Counted from the stretch's first letter, positions 17,743-25,412 are shown. The stretch: DNA of 29,396 nt from an uncultured Eubacteriales bacterium (GCA_900545085.1 UQXU01000013.1:1-29396), one strand, 5' to 3'. A program made the numbers and translations. The notes: generated by a model not told the origin, from the letters alone.

Positions 17743-19008
17743 TCATCCCTCGTATTCATAGGACACTTCGCCGTCGAGCAGCGTCATGACTACTCTGCCC
17801 TGCATCTCTCTGCCGATAAACGGGGAGTTCTTTCCTTTGGAGATGATGTCCTCTTTTTTAAACACGTATTTCGCTTCCGGATCTATTATCGTTATATCAG
17901 CCGGCTTGCCCTCTGCTATAACGCCGCCCTCCACGCCGAGTATCCTGGCGGGATTCACGCTCATTTTTGTTATCAGCTCATCTATAGTGAGCACTCCGTC
18001 GCGCACCAGCCCCAGAGAGAGCGGCACGGACGTCTCAATTCCGCTTATGCCGTTGAGAGCTATATCGTACTCTACATTTTTCTCATCCTGATGATGCGGC
18101 GCATGGTCTGTAACTATGCAGTCTATCGTTCCGTCCTTTAGCGCCGCCTTTATCGCTTCGCCATCCTCTTTAGTCCTCAGAGGCGGATTAGCCTTCGTCG
18201 CTGTATCGTATGCGGCAACCATGCTGTCGTCCGCGGCGAAATAATGCGGGCATGTCTCGCACGTCACGTTCACGCCGCGCTTCTTCGCCTGGCGCACCAG
18301 CTCCGCCGTGCCTTTTGTCGAGATATGCGCAAGGTGAAGTCTGCCTCCGAAAGTCTCGCATAGTATAATGTCTCTCGCCGCCATTATCTCCTCTACTGCG
18401 CGAGAGATGCCTTTCAAGCCAAAGGCTGTGGAATTTTCACCTTCGTTCATAACGCCGTCCCCGGCAAGATCCTTATCCTCGCAATGACTTATCATCAGAG
18501 CGTCAAAGCCTGCGCCGTATTCAAGAGCCATGCGCATAATTCTGGAGCTGGAAACAGGCACTCCATCGTCAGAGAATGCAACTGCTCCCACCGCCTTGAG
18601 CAGGCCCATTTCGGAAAGCTCCTCTCCCTTCTCCGCCTTGGTTATAGACGCGATCGGATATACCTTGCAGCTTCCTTTTGTCTTAGCCTTGTTAATTATA
18701 TACGCCACTGTCGGCTCGTTGTCTATTATCGGCTCTGTATTCGGCATACACGCTACCGCTGTAAATCCGCCCTTGGCCGCCGCCGCCGTGCCGCTTACTA
18801 TGTCCTCTTTGTACTCAAATCCCGGGTCGCGCAGATGCACGTGCATATCTATCAAGCCGGGGGTGACCAGCTTTCCTTCTGCATCTATAACTCTGTCGTA
18901 TTCTCCGCTCGCCGCTCCGACGCTCTCTATCACTCCGTCTTTTATGGAGATGTCGCCCTTTTTTCCTAATGGGTTTACCACCGTACCGTTTTTAATGAGA
19001 ATTCTCAT
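17743..19008 (-). CDS. pyrC: Dihydroorotase
   Basis: 421-residue amidohydrolase that cyclises carbamoyl aspartate to dihydroorotate. The metal-binding DMHVHLRDPG (54-63) and GGFTAVACMPNTEP follow an N-terminal beta-sandwich segment. TDHAPHHQDEK near residue 300 carries the catalytic aspartate. It belongs to the class I (long) dihydroorotases. A first ATG at 19014 overlaps the pyrB stop as TAATG but sits only 2 bases after GAGG; the second ATG at 19008 has 8-base spacing and is chosen here. The difference is two residues. Confidence 0.95.
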   Translation of the reverse strand: MRILIKNGTVVNPLGKKGDISIKDGVIESVGAASGEYDRVIDAEGKLVTPGLIDMHVHLRDPGFEYKEDIVSGTAAAAKGGFTAVACMPNTEPIIDNEPTVAYIINKAKTKGSCKVYPIASITKAEKGEELSEMGLLKAVGAVAFSDDGVPVSSSRIMRMALEYGAGFDALMISHCEDKDLAGDGVMNEGENSTAFGLKGISRAVEEIMAARDIILCETFGGRLHLAHISTKGTAELVRQAKKRGVNVTCETCPHYFAADDSMVAAYDTATKANPPLRTKEDGEAIKAALKDGTIDCIVTDHAPHHQDEKNVEYDIALNGISGIETSVPLSLGLVRDGVLTIDELITKMSVNPARILGVEGGVIAEGKPADITIIDPEAKYVFKKEDIISKGKNSPFIGREMQGRVVMTLLDGEVSYEYEG

Positions 19009-19013
19009 ATACA

Positions 19014-19937
19014 TTACCTCTTCTTTCTCGTCAACAGATAGAGCAGAGCCATGCGCACTGCTACGCCGTTTCTAACCTGCGCCGTCACGCGGGAGCTTTC
19101 GCTGTCCGCGCTCGCGCTGCTTATTTCAACTCCGCGGTTCATCGGGCCGGGGTGCATTATCAGCGCGCCCTTCGCAGCATGAGACATGAGCGCGTCGTCC
19201 ACGCCGTAATATTCAAAATACTCGCGGACGGACGGGAATCTGCCTCCCTTTTGCCTTTCTCTCTGTATGCGCAGCGCCATTACTACATCTGCGCCTTCTA
19301 CAGCTTTAGCCGCGTTCGTTTCCAGCTTCGCGCCTATCTTCTCCGCTCCGACGGGCAGCAGCGTTTTAGGACCGCAAAGCGTAACATTAGCGCCCAGCTT
19401 GGTAAGACCGTAAGTATTGCTGCGCGCCACTCTCGAATGATATATATCGCCTATTATTGTAACATTAAGACCTTTGAAGTCCCCGAACTGCTCTTTCATC
19501 GTGAGCATATCAAGCAGCGCCTGAGTCGGATGCTCGTTTATTCCGTCGCCGGCGTTTATGACACTCGCGTTTACGTTTTTGGCCAACAGATGCGGCGCGC
19601 CGCTCATGGGATGACGTATAACGATGACGTCCGTCCCCATTACGTCCAGAGTTTTACCCGTATCTATAAGTGTTTCGCCTTTCTGCACACTCGATGCCGA
19701 GGCGGAAATATTAGCTGCCGTCGCAGAGAGGTATTTGCTGGCCAGCTCAAAGCTCATTCTGGTGCGGGTGGAATTCTCATAGAAAAGAGTTATAATAGAT
19801 TTTCCCGCGAGATGGCTCGCCTTTTTCATAGGCGTATCGAGCAGATTTTTGAGCGTTTCTGCATTTTCCAAAATTTCAATAATTTCCTCAGGCGTCGTAT
19901 CCTTCATCCCGAGCATATCTTTAGACCTTAGTGCCAT
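19014..19937 (-). CDS. pyrB: Aspartate carbamoyltransferase, catalytic subunit
   Basis: 307-residue transcarbamylase that joins carbamoyl phosphate and aspartate. The carbamoyl-phosphate motif STRTR is at 56-60 and HPTQ at 136-139, with [11 protein letters not shown] near the C-terminus for aspartate binding. No pyrI regulatory-subunit gene follows, so allosteric control by CTP through PyrI is unlikely and control probably rests on PyrR. GGAGGAG lies 4-11 bases before the ATG. It starts 14 bases after pyrR. Confidence 0.96.
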   Translation of the reverse strand: MALRSKDMLGMKDTTPEEIIEILENAETLKNLLDTPMKKASHLAGKSIITLFYENSTRTRMSFELASKYLSATAANISASASSVQKGETLIDTGKTLDVMGTDVIVIRHPMSGAPHLLAKNVNASVINAGDGINEHPTQALLDMLTMKEQFGDFKGLNVTIIGDIYHSRVARSNTYGLTKLGANVTLCGPKTLLPVGAEKIGAKLETNAAKAVEGADVVMALRIQRERQKGGRFPSVREYFEYYGVDDALMSHAAKGALIMHPGPMNRGVEISSASADSESSRVTAQVRNGVAVRMALLYLLTRKKR

Positions 19938-19951
19938 TTTTCTCCTCCAAT

Positions 19952-20494
19952 TTATGCCTCGTTTTCGAGTATGACCACTTCGCGAGCTCCGTCAAACTCC
20001 ATCAGACGTACGGAGACCGCCTCCGAACGGGACGTAGGCAGATTCTTTCCGACATAGTCTGCTCTTATAGGCAGCTCTCTATGGCCTCTGTCTATGAGCA
20101 CGGCAAGCTGGATTTTATCCGGTCTTCCGAGATCCATTATAGCCTCCATAGCCGCGCGAGCCGTTCTTCCTGTATACAGCACGTCGTCCACAATGACTAT
20201 GCTTTTTTCATTAACATCGAAGTCTATGTCCGTTCCTTTGAAAAGAGGATGTTTGTCCAACATTGAGAGATCGTCGCGGTAGAACGTGATATCCAGCACG
20301 CCCATAGGCACCTCTGTTTCTTCAAAATCAGCGATATACTTAGCAATCTGCTCCGCCAGAGGCACGCCGCGCCTTTGAATACCTATTATACACAGCTTTT
20401 CCGCACCGTGGTTCTTTTCGATGATCTGATGAGCTATTCTCGCAAGCGCTCTGTCCATTTCCTTGGCGTCCATTATTTTAGCTTTTTCGAACAT
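19952..20494 (-). CDS. pyrR: PyrR, pyr operon attenuation protein / uracil phosphoribosyltransferase
   Basis: 180-residue phosphoribosyltransferase-fold protein that binds pyr mRNA when UMP is plentiful and promotes termination; the family also has modest uracil phosphoribosyltransferase activity. The PRPP loop [10 protein letters not shown] is at 102-111 and the family motif [10 protein letters not shown] at 38-47. An in-frame ATG exists at 20539, but ATG 20494 is chosen because GGAGG lies 7 bases before it and the protein then begins in the family's usual way. A PyrR-binding loop and terminator lie in the leader just upstream. Confidence 0.95.
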   Translation of the reverse strand: MFEKAKIMDAKEMDRALARIAHQIIEKNHGAEKLCIIGIQRRGVPLAEQIAKYIADFEETEVPMGVLDITFYRDDLSMLDKHPLFKGTDIDFDVNEKSIVIVDDVLYTGRTARAAMEAIMDLGRPDKIQLAVLIDRGHRELPIRADYVGKNLPTSRSEAVSVRLMEFDGAREVVILENEA

Positions 20495-20559
20495 AAGGCT
20501 TCCTCCATTTTTTATTTTTTGCGATTTTATTTTCAGCATTTCAAACTGTTTTTTCGCAG

Positions 20560-20587
20560 AAAAAAAGCCCCGCGTTCGGCAAGGGCT
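20560..20587 (-). terminator. Attenuator terminator in the pyr leader
   Basis: On the minus strand AGCCCTTGC (20587-20579) pairs with GCGGGGCT (20573-20566), with one bulge and a CGAAC loop, followed by a run of seven T. It lies after the PyrR-binding loop and before pyrR, the standard place for the regulated terminator. A CGCGAAA/TTTCGTG stem (about 20600-20622) between the two is a candidate part of the antiterminator; that is inference. Confidence 0.85.
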
Positions 20588-20635
20588 GCAAAACTTAGGC
20601 TCACGAAAAATACGCTTTCGCGCGGATTATGCAAA

Positions 20636-20656
20636 GTCCTTCCTGCCTCGCCGGAC
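20636..20656 (-). promoter_or_regulatory. PyrR-binding loop (anti-antiterminator) in the pyr leader
   Basis: The minus-strand RNA has a GUCC/GGAC-closed hairpin with the element UCCGGCGAGGC. This fits the known PyrR recognition loop (UCC-NGNGA-GGY) apart from the last base. It lies about 25 bases after the predicted transcription start and upstream of the leader terminator. Position, sequence and the adjacent pyrR gene agree, so UMP-dependent attenuation is strongly indicated. Confidence 0.85.
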
Positions 20657-20685
20657 AAGTTTAAAGGTCTTTTCTCTTTTGATTA

Positions 20686-20714
20686 ATTCTAGCACATAGA
20701 CGCCGATATGTCAA
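20686..20714 (-). promoter_or_regulatory. Sigma-A promoter of the pyr operon
   Basis: On the minus strand a perfect TTGACA (20714-20709) and TAGAAT (20691-20686) are spaced by 17 bp. The start of transcription would be near 20679, giving a leader of about 185 bases with the PyrR loop and terminator. The -35 overlaps a TGTCAAA heptamer on the plus strand that resembles a Spo0A box. Confidence 0.88.
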
Positions 20715-20736
20715 ATATGCGCCGCCTTCTGTCGAA
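20709..20736 (+). promoter_or_regulatory. Tandem Spo0A-box-like heptamers in the spo0A/pyr divergent region
   Basis: TGTCAAA (20709-20715) and TGTCGAA (20730-20736) both fit the 0A-box core TGTCRAA, point the same way and start 21 bp apart, two helical turns. The second lies in the loop of a GCCGC/GCGGC inverted repeat (20721-20745). They are well upstream of the spo0A -35 but directly on the pyr -35. Single heptamers of this type occur by chance several times per 30 kb; the phased pair in the spo0A upstream region is what makes them credible. Confidence 0.45.
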
Positions 20737-20811
20737 AAAAGCGGCATTTTGCACTATTAAAAAATTCATACGTATATATTCTTTGTCATTCCCCGAGAAA
20801 TATCGCGTACA

Positions 20812-20840
20812 TTGACCTCAAAACATCAAAAACATATACT
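20812..20840 (+). promoter_or_regulatory. Sigma-A-like promoter of spo0A
   Basis: TTGACC (20812-20817) and TATACT (20835-20840) are spaced by 17 bp. The start would be near 20847, about 50 bases before the ATG. I see no convincing sigma-H promoter in addition, unlike the two-promoter arrangement of Bacillus subtilis. Confidence 0.8.
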
Positions 20841-20897
20841 TATATACGAAAGGCAAGGAGAAAAAACGCCTTATATGCACTAAACGGAGGAAAAATA

Positions 20898-21671
20898 ATG
20901 AACAAGACGAAACTTTTAATAGTAGATGACAATCGTAAGGCGAGCGAAAGCGTAAAAAACGCTCTGGAGGAATTCGGCGATATTGAAGTAGTAGGAATTG
21001 CCTCCGACGGCAAAGAAGCTGTAGAACATCTAAAACTGGTGACGCCTGATGCAATGCTGCTCGACATAGTAATGCCGCGGCACGACGGGATAATGCTGCT
21101 GGAGCGTTTGGCAGAAGGCGATTTGCCCAGACCCGCAGTCCTTGTGTTATCTGCTCTTTCTGACGAGGCAATTGTATCAAAATGCCTGCGCTTGGGTGCA
21201 AAATACTATATGGTAAAACCTTTTGCCTTTAAATTGCTGCACGACAGAATACTGGATCTGGTAGGGAAACGCAAAATAACTCTGCCGGAGCAGCACGTAA
21301 GCACACGCAGTTACGACGAGCGCATTTCCAGTATTTTCCTCGCGGTAGGCATCCCCGCTCATATAAAAGGCTATCAATATCTGCGCGAAGCAATAAAAAT
21401 AACTCTTCGCAACGGCGGTATGCTGGGCAGTATCACCAAAGAGCTGTATCCCGCCGTCGCTGCCAACTTCTCCACGACCGCCAGCAAGGTCGAACGCGCG
21501 ATTCGCCACGCCATAGAAGTCGCATGGAGCCGCGGCAAGCTGGTCGCAATCAACTCCATATTCGGCTATACTATTTACTCCGGCAACGACAAACCCACCA
21601 ACGGAGAATTTATCGCATTGATAGCAGACAAGCTGAAAATGGAGAGCTATCTCGGCGAAAATGTAAAATAG
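20898..21671 (+). CDS. spo0A: Sporulation master response regulator Spo0A
   Basis: 257-residue transcription factor. The receiver domain (about 1-120) has the acidic pair Asp10/Asp11, phosphoacceptor Asp56 in LLDIVMP, Ser85 and Lys107 in VKPF. The C-terminal Spo0A-specific DNA-binding domain (about 145-257) includes [19 protein letters not shown] and [20 protein letters not shown], the latter being the recognition helix region. All key residues are present, so the protein looks functional. GGAGG lies 7 bases before the ATG. In most genomes spo0A follows spoIVB; here it stands alone, divergent from the pyr operon and convergent with pckA. Its presence implies an endospore former or a lineage that kept Spo0A after losing sporulation. 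Confidence 0.97.
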   Translation: MNKTKLLIVDDNRKASESVKNALEEFGDIEVVGIASDGKEAVEHLKLVTPDAMLLDIVMPRHDGIMLLERLAEGDLPRPAVLVLSALSDEAIVSKCLRLGAKYYMVKPFAFKLLHDRILDLVGKRKITLPEQHVSTRSYDERISSIFLAVGIPAHIKGYQYLREAIKITLRNGGMLGSITKELYPAVAANFSTTASKVERAIRHAIEVAWSRGKLVAINSIFGYTIYSGNDKPTNGEFIALIADKLKMESYLGENVK

Positions 21672-21705
21672 CCCCCTGACACCTGAATGTCTTCCTAAAT
21701 AAAAG

Positions 21706-21744
21706 TGCGGCTCACCTCATTTTGAGGACTGCGCCGCATTTTTT
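21706..21744 (+). terminator. Intrinsic terminator of spo0A
   Basis: TGCGGC (21706-21711) pairs with GCCGCA (21733-21738), with an inner CCTCA/TGAGG stem, followed by six T. It lies 34 bases after the spo0A stop. Confidence 0.88.
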
Positions 21745-21810
21745 CTGCTTTCGCAAACGCCGCCGCGCAATTGTTCTATCAGCACACGCAATATGAAATA
21801 TAAATAAGCT

Positions 21811-21835
21811 AAAAAAGAAAGCGGGAAGCTCCCGC
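21811..21835 (-). terminator. Intrinsic terminator of pckA
   Basis: GCGGGA (21821-21826) and TCCCGC (21830-21835) form a 6-bp hairpin with a 3-base loop; on the minus strand it is followed by TTTCTTTTTT. It ends the pckA transcript and faces the spo0A terminator. Confidence 0.87.
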
Positions 21836-21863
21836 CTTCTTAAAATATTTTATATATTTCTTT

Positions 21864-23534
21864 TTACTTTTCAGCCGCCTGTTTAGCAATCTTCTTCATT
21901 GCTTCGAGCGCCTCATCCGGAAGCTTGTCGTATCCGCCCTTGAGGTGAATCTTAGACTCTATAAATTCAACGCGGTCGTTCATTCTCGCCTGAACACTCT
22001 TAGCATACAGAACGTCGTCGAAATCAGGCTCAAATCCCTCGATAGGCATGTATTTAAGAGCGTCTACCTTGCCAAACCGCTTGAACTCAGCGCGCTGCTC
22101 TATTATAGCCTCCAGGCACTCGAACGTAACTTCTTTCGGAACCTTCTTCTCACCGAAGAAGCCCGTGTTGATTATGTAGCAATCAGCCTTGTGCTCGCCT
22201 TCGAACAGCTTTTTAAAGCCCGCATAGTCGTCAGACAGAGGATACGTGCGGAAGGGGTTTGCGTAAGGCTCTACTACAAGAGCATCCGGATCTACGCCGG
22301 GAGCGAGACGCTCCGCAGTGGTGCGCTTCGTAGCCAAAGTTGCGCCCATCGACGCTGCCACAACAGGATCGTCGATCTTAATCAGCGGAGGAAGCGTCGG
22401 ATCTTTCATCAGCCAGATAACCGCGTTTACAGATTCTTCAAAAAGATCTACGCGGTTGGGACTCCAGAGGCGGGATTTAACCGCTCTGCCGTTGCCGTTG
22501 CGAATGTCCTCGGGGACTATGACCTTTTTGCCGTCTTTATCCAGAGTGCAGCCTACGTTCTGTACTGTCATCAGGAATTTATTATCCGGATGATCTGTCG
22601 GGTAGTCGTTTGTCTTGTCGAAATAAGCAGGTTCGAGAGCTACAGAATACGTATTTCCGCCCTCGTTGCTGATTACAAAAGCGTCGTCGTGCAGAACGGT
22701 TATGTCGCCGTACTTGCCGCCGTGCTTCTCGTGCGTAATAGTAGATTTGCCGGAGCCGGAGAGACCGAATACGCCTGCGACAAATGTTCTTCCATCCGGC
22801 AGGTTGTAACGCTTCTGACCGCCGTGGCAGGAGCAGAACCCGTGTCTGTTGGCGATGCCCCAAGCGAGAGTAAGCGTGCCCTTCTTATGCTCGCCGAAAT
22901 AACGCATACCTAAAATTGCAGCGCAGTTATGCTCAGGGTCAAACAGAGCCAGACCGAGCGGGAAATCAGGATGACTCCAAGTCGGATCGGAGAATACGTA
23001 AATATCCGCCTCGCCGTCTATCACCTTGCTCTTCTCATACATTTCGTTATAAAATTCGTTGCAGTACTGGAAGTTCAGCATCCAGGACAGCAGTATGTTA
23101 GCTTCTGTATCCGGAATGAGCAGATGAGCCTTAACCATAAATTCCGGCGAAAGCCCTACATACGCATCTGCCTTGAGCATTGTTTTAAAGCGCGTGTCGT
23201 ATACAGCGTCACGAACCACCTTGCCCAGCTCTTCAGCGTCCACGCCCGGTTCGCCTATTACACGTCTGGCAGCGGCGCAGCGTCCCTGAACTGCACCGTC
23301 GTTAAATATGAGCGCGGTTGCGCCTTCGGGCAGACCTACAGCCTCGGGCTTATATATCGGCATGTCAGTGACTATAGTTCCGGGGCTTTCTTCCGCGAGC
23401 TTATACGCCTCGGAGGGCGTCTGAACAGGATAAACATTGTTCCCGTAGAAGGGAGTCTCTACGATAGCCTTTATATTGCTGAAGTACGTACCCTTCTTGA
23501 CCTCGCTGCGCTCATAAAACTGTTTAGTTGCCAT
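21864..23534 (-). CDS. pckA: Phosphoenolpyruvate carboxykinase (ATP)
   Basis: 556-residue kinase-like enzyme interconverting oxaloacetate + ATP with PEP + CO2 + ADP. The P-loop GLSGSGKST is at 257-265 and the metal-binding HDDAF at 282-286; RYFGEHKKGT (211-220) and the adenine-binding region near NPFRTYP are also present. It is somewhat longer than the ~530-residue E. coli enzyme. In fermenters the enzyme may run towards oxaloacetate, storing ATP; direction is not visible. GAGGAGG lies 8 bases before the ATG. It follows rsmA by 84 bases; TTCAAA and CATTAT spaced by 17 bp in that gap are only a weak promoter candidate. Confidence 0.95.
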   Translation of the reverse strand: MATKQFYERSEVKKGTYFSNIKAIVETPFYGNNVYPVQTPSEAYKLAEESPGTIVTDMPIYKPEAVGLPEGATALIFNDGAVQGRCAAARRVIGEPGVDAEELGKVVRDAVYDTRFKTMLKADAYVGLSPEFMVKAHLLIPDTEANILLSWMLNFQYCNEFYNEMYEKSKVIDGEADIYVFSDPTWSHPDFPLGLALFDPEHNCAAILGMRYFGEHKKGTLTLAWGIANRHGFCSCHGGQKRYNLPDGRTFVAGVFGLSGSGKSTITHEKHGGKYGDITVLHDDAFVISNEGGNTYSVALEPAYFDKTNDYPTDHPDNKFLMTVQNVGCTLDKDGKKVIVPEDIRNGNGRAVKSRLWSPNRVDLFEESVNAVIWLMKDPTLPPLIKIDDPVVAASMGATLATKRTTAERLAPGVDPDALVVEPYANPFRTYPLSDDYAGFKKLFEGEHKADCYIINTGFFGEKKVPKEVTFECLEAIIEQRAEFKRFGKVDALKYMPIEGFEPDFDDVLYAKSVQARMNDRVEFIESKIHLKGGYDKLPDEALEAMKKIAKQAAEK

Positions 23535-23618
23535 TAATCAATCCTCCTCGTATTTCTGCATAATGGACTTGCATCTTACATTTTTGAAGTAGGTTCTTTT
23601 TTCTGATAGGAAGTTTCT

Positions 23619-24455
23619 TCAAGACTGTGCTATTATCTCCGCCAGGCGCGCTATTATCTCCGGACTAAGCGTCTCCGCCCGCGCTTTAGGATCTATCCCC
23701 GCGAGCTCAAGCGCCGCGGACGCCTCCTCCGCGCCGAGCATTGCCTTCAGATTGTTCTGCACGGTCTTCCTGCGCATAGCGAACAGCGCTTTTACAGTGC
23801 GTGCGTATATCTTCCGCTCGACGTCCATCGTTTTTGACGGCGTAAACTGTATTACGGCAGAATCCACATCAGGCTCGGGCAGGAAACAGCCGGCCGGAAC
23901 ATTGAGAATCTTTTGAACTGCGCCATAATAAGCTATGGAAGCTGTCAGAGCGCCGTAGTCCTTGTCCCCCGCTTTTGCAGCGAGACGTTCCGCGACTTCC
24001 TTCTGCACCATAGCTGTGAAGCGAGTGACAGGCGCGCCGCTCTCCAAGACGGCAAAAAGGCACTTGCTCGTGATATAATACGGCAGATTTCCCGCGACGG
24101 CGAAGCTGCCGGAAAAGTATTCCTCAGCTACTTTTTTTATGTCCGTCTTTAGTATATCTGCGTGCAGCACTGTTACGTTATTCCTGTGCGCCAGAGTATG
24201 TGAAAGAGCACGTGTCATGCCCGAGTCTATCTCCACGGCGACGACACGACCTGCCCGCTCCGCTAAAACATCCGTGAGCGCGCCCAGACCCGGACCTATT
24301 TCCAACACGTCCTCCCCGGGCAAAACCGCGGCTTCCGCTATCCTGCGCGTTATGTTAGCGTCTTTCAGGAAGTTCTGCCCCAGTTTTTTAAGCGGCGACA
24401 ATCCGAACTGTTCCAGCGTTTCTTTTATCTTCTTCGGCGAGCTAAGCTGCTCCAT
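23619..24455 (-). CDS. rsmA: 16S rRNA (adenine1518-N6/adenine1519-N6) dimethyltransferase
   Basis: 278-residue SAM-dependent methyltransferase (KsgA) that dimethylates two adjacent adenines in helix 45 of 16S rRNA late in 30S assembly. The family motifs are in order: LGQNFL (25-30), EIGPGLGALT (52-61) for SAM binding, and NLPYYITS (123-130), the catalytic N-L-P-Y motif, followed by the basic C-terminal domain with FAMRRKTVQNNLK. GGGGGAG lies just before the ATG. A neighbouring veg gene, as in Bacillus, is two genes away, separated by an unrelated small gene of opposite orientation. Confidence 0.96.
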   Translation of the reverse strand: MEQLSSPKKIKETLEQFGLSPLKKLGQNFLKDANITRRIAEAAVLPGEDVLEIGPGLGALTDVLAERAGRVVAVEIDSGMTRALSHTLAHRNNVTVLHADILKTDIKKVAEEYFSGSFAVAGNLPYYITSKCLFAVLESGAPVTRFTAMVQKEVAERLAAKAGDKDYGALTASIAYYGAVQKILNVPAGCFLPEPDVDSAVIQFTPSKTMDVERKIYARTVKALFAMRRKTVQNNLKAMLGAEEASAALELAGIDPKARAETLSPEIIARLAEIIAQS

Positions 24456-24612
24456 CTCTCCCCCCTACGTTTCGTATGCTTTCTTCATCTATATAATAAC
24501 TCAAAAAGTCGCAAATGTACAGACCTGATTTGATATATCCGACTAACTCTGACGTTCTACAGCGGTTTTTTTACGCATAATGAATAGTAAATCTACAGCA
24601 CGGAGGTGTAAA

Positions 24613-24885
24613 ATGAACAAATGCCCTGCGGCGGCCGAAGAATTCAGCTTTGAACTGACACGTCTTTTCAAGCACAGCAGATGGCTGCGCATCGTCGGCG
24701 GATCCGCTTTTTATGCCGGAGTAATAAAAGACAGCGTGGGCCGCGAAATATCCGGAGTGGCCGTTCGCTCTGACGTAATACCGCCCGGCTTCAATTTTCT
24801 TCACGCCGGCTTTGCATTTTTCCTCTCAGACGCAGAGACAGGCGCGCCGCTCAGCCGCTCCTTCTGCCGTTCGCTTTTGAAATAG
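24613..24885 (+). CDS. Unrecognised 90-residue protein
   Basis: I do not recognise this gene. The reading frame is open further upstream, but ATG 24613 is supported by GGAGG at 24602-24606 with 6-base spacing. The protein begins MNKCPAAAEEFSFEL, has only two cysteines (4 and 85), a basic/aromatic patch HSRWLR (21-26), a glycine-rich middle GGSAFYAGVIKD (29-40) and a hydrophobic FNFLHAGFAFFL (60-71) too short and polar-flanked for a sure membrane segment. It looks like a small mainly beta-strand domain. It is the only plus-strand gene between rsmA and veg, divergent from the former and convergent with the latter. No clear sigma-A promoter was found, so a sporulation or other alternative sigma factor is possible. 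The strong ribosome site argues that it is a real gene. Confidence 0.6.
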   Translation: MNKCPAAAEEFSFELTRLFKHSRWLRIVGGSAFYAGVIKDSVGREISGVAVRSDVIPPGFNFLHAGFAFFLSDAETGAPLSRSFCRSLLK

Positions 24886-24886
24886 C

Positions 24887-24923
24887 CAAAACAAAAGCTC
24901 CCTCCTTTTTTTGCAGAGGAAGC
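24887..24923 (-). terminator. Terminator of veg (minus), possibly shared with the 90-residue gene
   Basis: GCTCCCTC (24897-24904) and GAGGAAGC (24916-24923) pair with one internal mismatch. On the minus strand the stem is followed by TTTTGTTTTGG, fitting termination of veg 19 bases after its stop. The plus-strand side has no good T-tract. Confidence 0.65.
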
Positions 24924-24941
24924 ATGACGTACATTTTTAAA

Positions 24942-25187
24942 TCATCCTATCAGACTTATGTTCACCTTTCCGGTAATCAGTTCGTTATAGGTGTAGGAAT
25001 ATCTGGTAGAATACCCTTTGGAATCCACCAGTATCGTGAATATCCCGGGATATACTCCATCCAGAACGCCCTGCGCGCGCGTCACCCTGTTGCGCTCGCC
25101 TATCGCGTAAAGCTCTACTCTACGGCCTTTTTTCATCGCCAGTCTCTCTCTTATCTTCCCTACGTCCACAGCTTGCTTTTTTACCAT
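24942..25187 (-). CDS. veg: Veg family protein
   Basis: 81-residue small SH3-like protein of the Veg (DUF1021) family. Recognisable parts are the N-terminal helix VGKIRERLAMKKGRRVEL, GVLDGVYPGIFTILVDS and the C-terminal SYTYNELITGKVNIS, which match Veg of bacilli and clostridia. The frame extends to an ATG at 25256, but ATG 25187 is chosen because AGGAGG lies 5 bases before it and the protein then has the family length. In Bacillus subtilis Veg stimulates biofilm matrix genes by an indirect route; the role elsewhere is not settled. It is transcribed from the DnaA-box region side and ends in a terminator. Confidence 0.88.
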   Translation of the reverse strand: MVKKQAVDVGKIRERLAMKKGRRVELYAIGERNRVTRAQGVLDGVYPGIFTILVDSKGYSTRYSYTYNELITGKVNISLIG

Positions 25188-25207
25188 TACGTCCTCCTGT
25201 CCATCTC

Positions 25208-25227
25208 GGAATACTAAAAAGTATTCC
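25208..25227. promoter_or_regulatory. Perfect inverted repeat in the veg leader
   Basis: GGAATAC (25208-25214) and GTATTCC (25221-25227) form a 7-bp perfect inverted repeat with a 6-base loop, about 10 bases upstream of the veg ribosome site on the minus strand. It could be an operator just after the promoter or an RNA hairpin that tunes veg translation. There is no T-tract, so it is not a terminator. Confidence 0.4.
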
Positions 25228-25259
25228 CAATCCCGCTCCGACTTATGCCGCAGCATGTA

Positions 25260-25290
25260 TATACCCTCTTTGACAATGAATATTCAAGCC
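25260..25290 (-). promoter_or_regulatory. Weak candidate promoter of veg
   Basis: On the minus strand TTGAAT is followed after 17 bp by GTATAT, with TATACA overlapping it three bases later. The -10 is poor. A TGTCAAA heptamer (minus strand, 25275-25269), which fits the 0A-box core, lies between the two hexamers, but single matches of this kind are expected by chance. Confidence 0.35.
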
Positions 25291-25296
25291 GTGAAT

Positions 25297-25412
25297 TTGT
25301 CCACATTATCCACACTTTTTATAAAAACATCGTTAAATAGGCTTTTATAATGTGGATAACCGGTTAAAGTTATCCACATTATCCACAATTCAACGCAAGA
25401 AAATGTGCATAA
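25297..25412. promoter_or_regulatory. Cluster of DnaA boxes in the veg-recA intergenic region
   Basis: Boxes fitting TTATNCACA or TTRTCCACA: plus 25297-25305 (TTGTCCACA), plus 25306-25314 (TTATCCACA), minus 25351-25359 (TTATCCACA), plus 25370-25378 and plus 25379-25387 (both TTATCCACA), minus 25404-25412 (TTATGCACA). A seventh, TTTTGCACA at 25473-25481, has one mismatch. Two head-to-tail pairs abut with no gap and flank an AT-rich 36-bp stretch (25315-25350, 7 of 36 bases G or C). The perfect nonamer is expected about 0.2 times in a window this size on both strands, yet four lie within 82 bp. The region looks like a DnaA assembly site; whether it is an origin, a titration locus or a regulatory site is open. 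Confidence 0.85.

Noticed and set aside
24483..24520. Promoter for rsmA (TTGCGA with TATAGA on the minus strand)
   Set aside because: The spacing is 15 bp and both hexamers are weak; not strong enough to list.
25297..25412. Calling the DnaA-box cluster the chromosomal origin outright
   Set aside because: No dnaA, dnaN, rpmH or gene-strand switch is seen here: ftsK to recA and veg to pckA are all on the minus strand, so leading-strand bias does not reverse at this point. Recorded as a DnaA-binding cluster instead.
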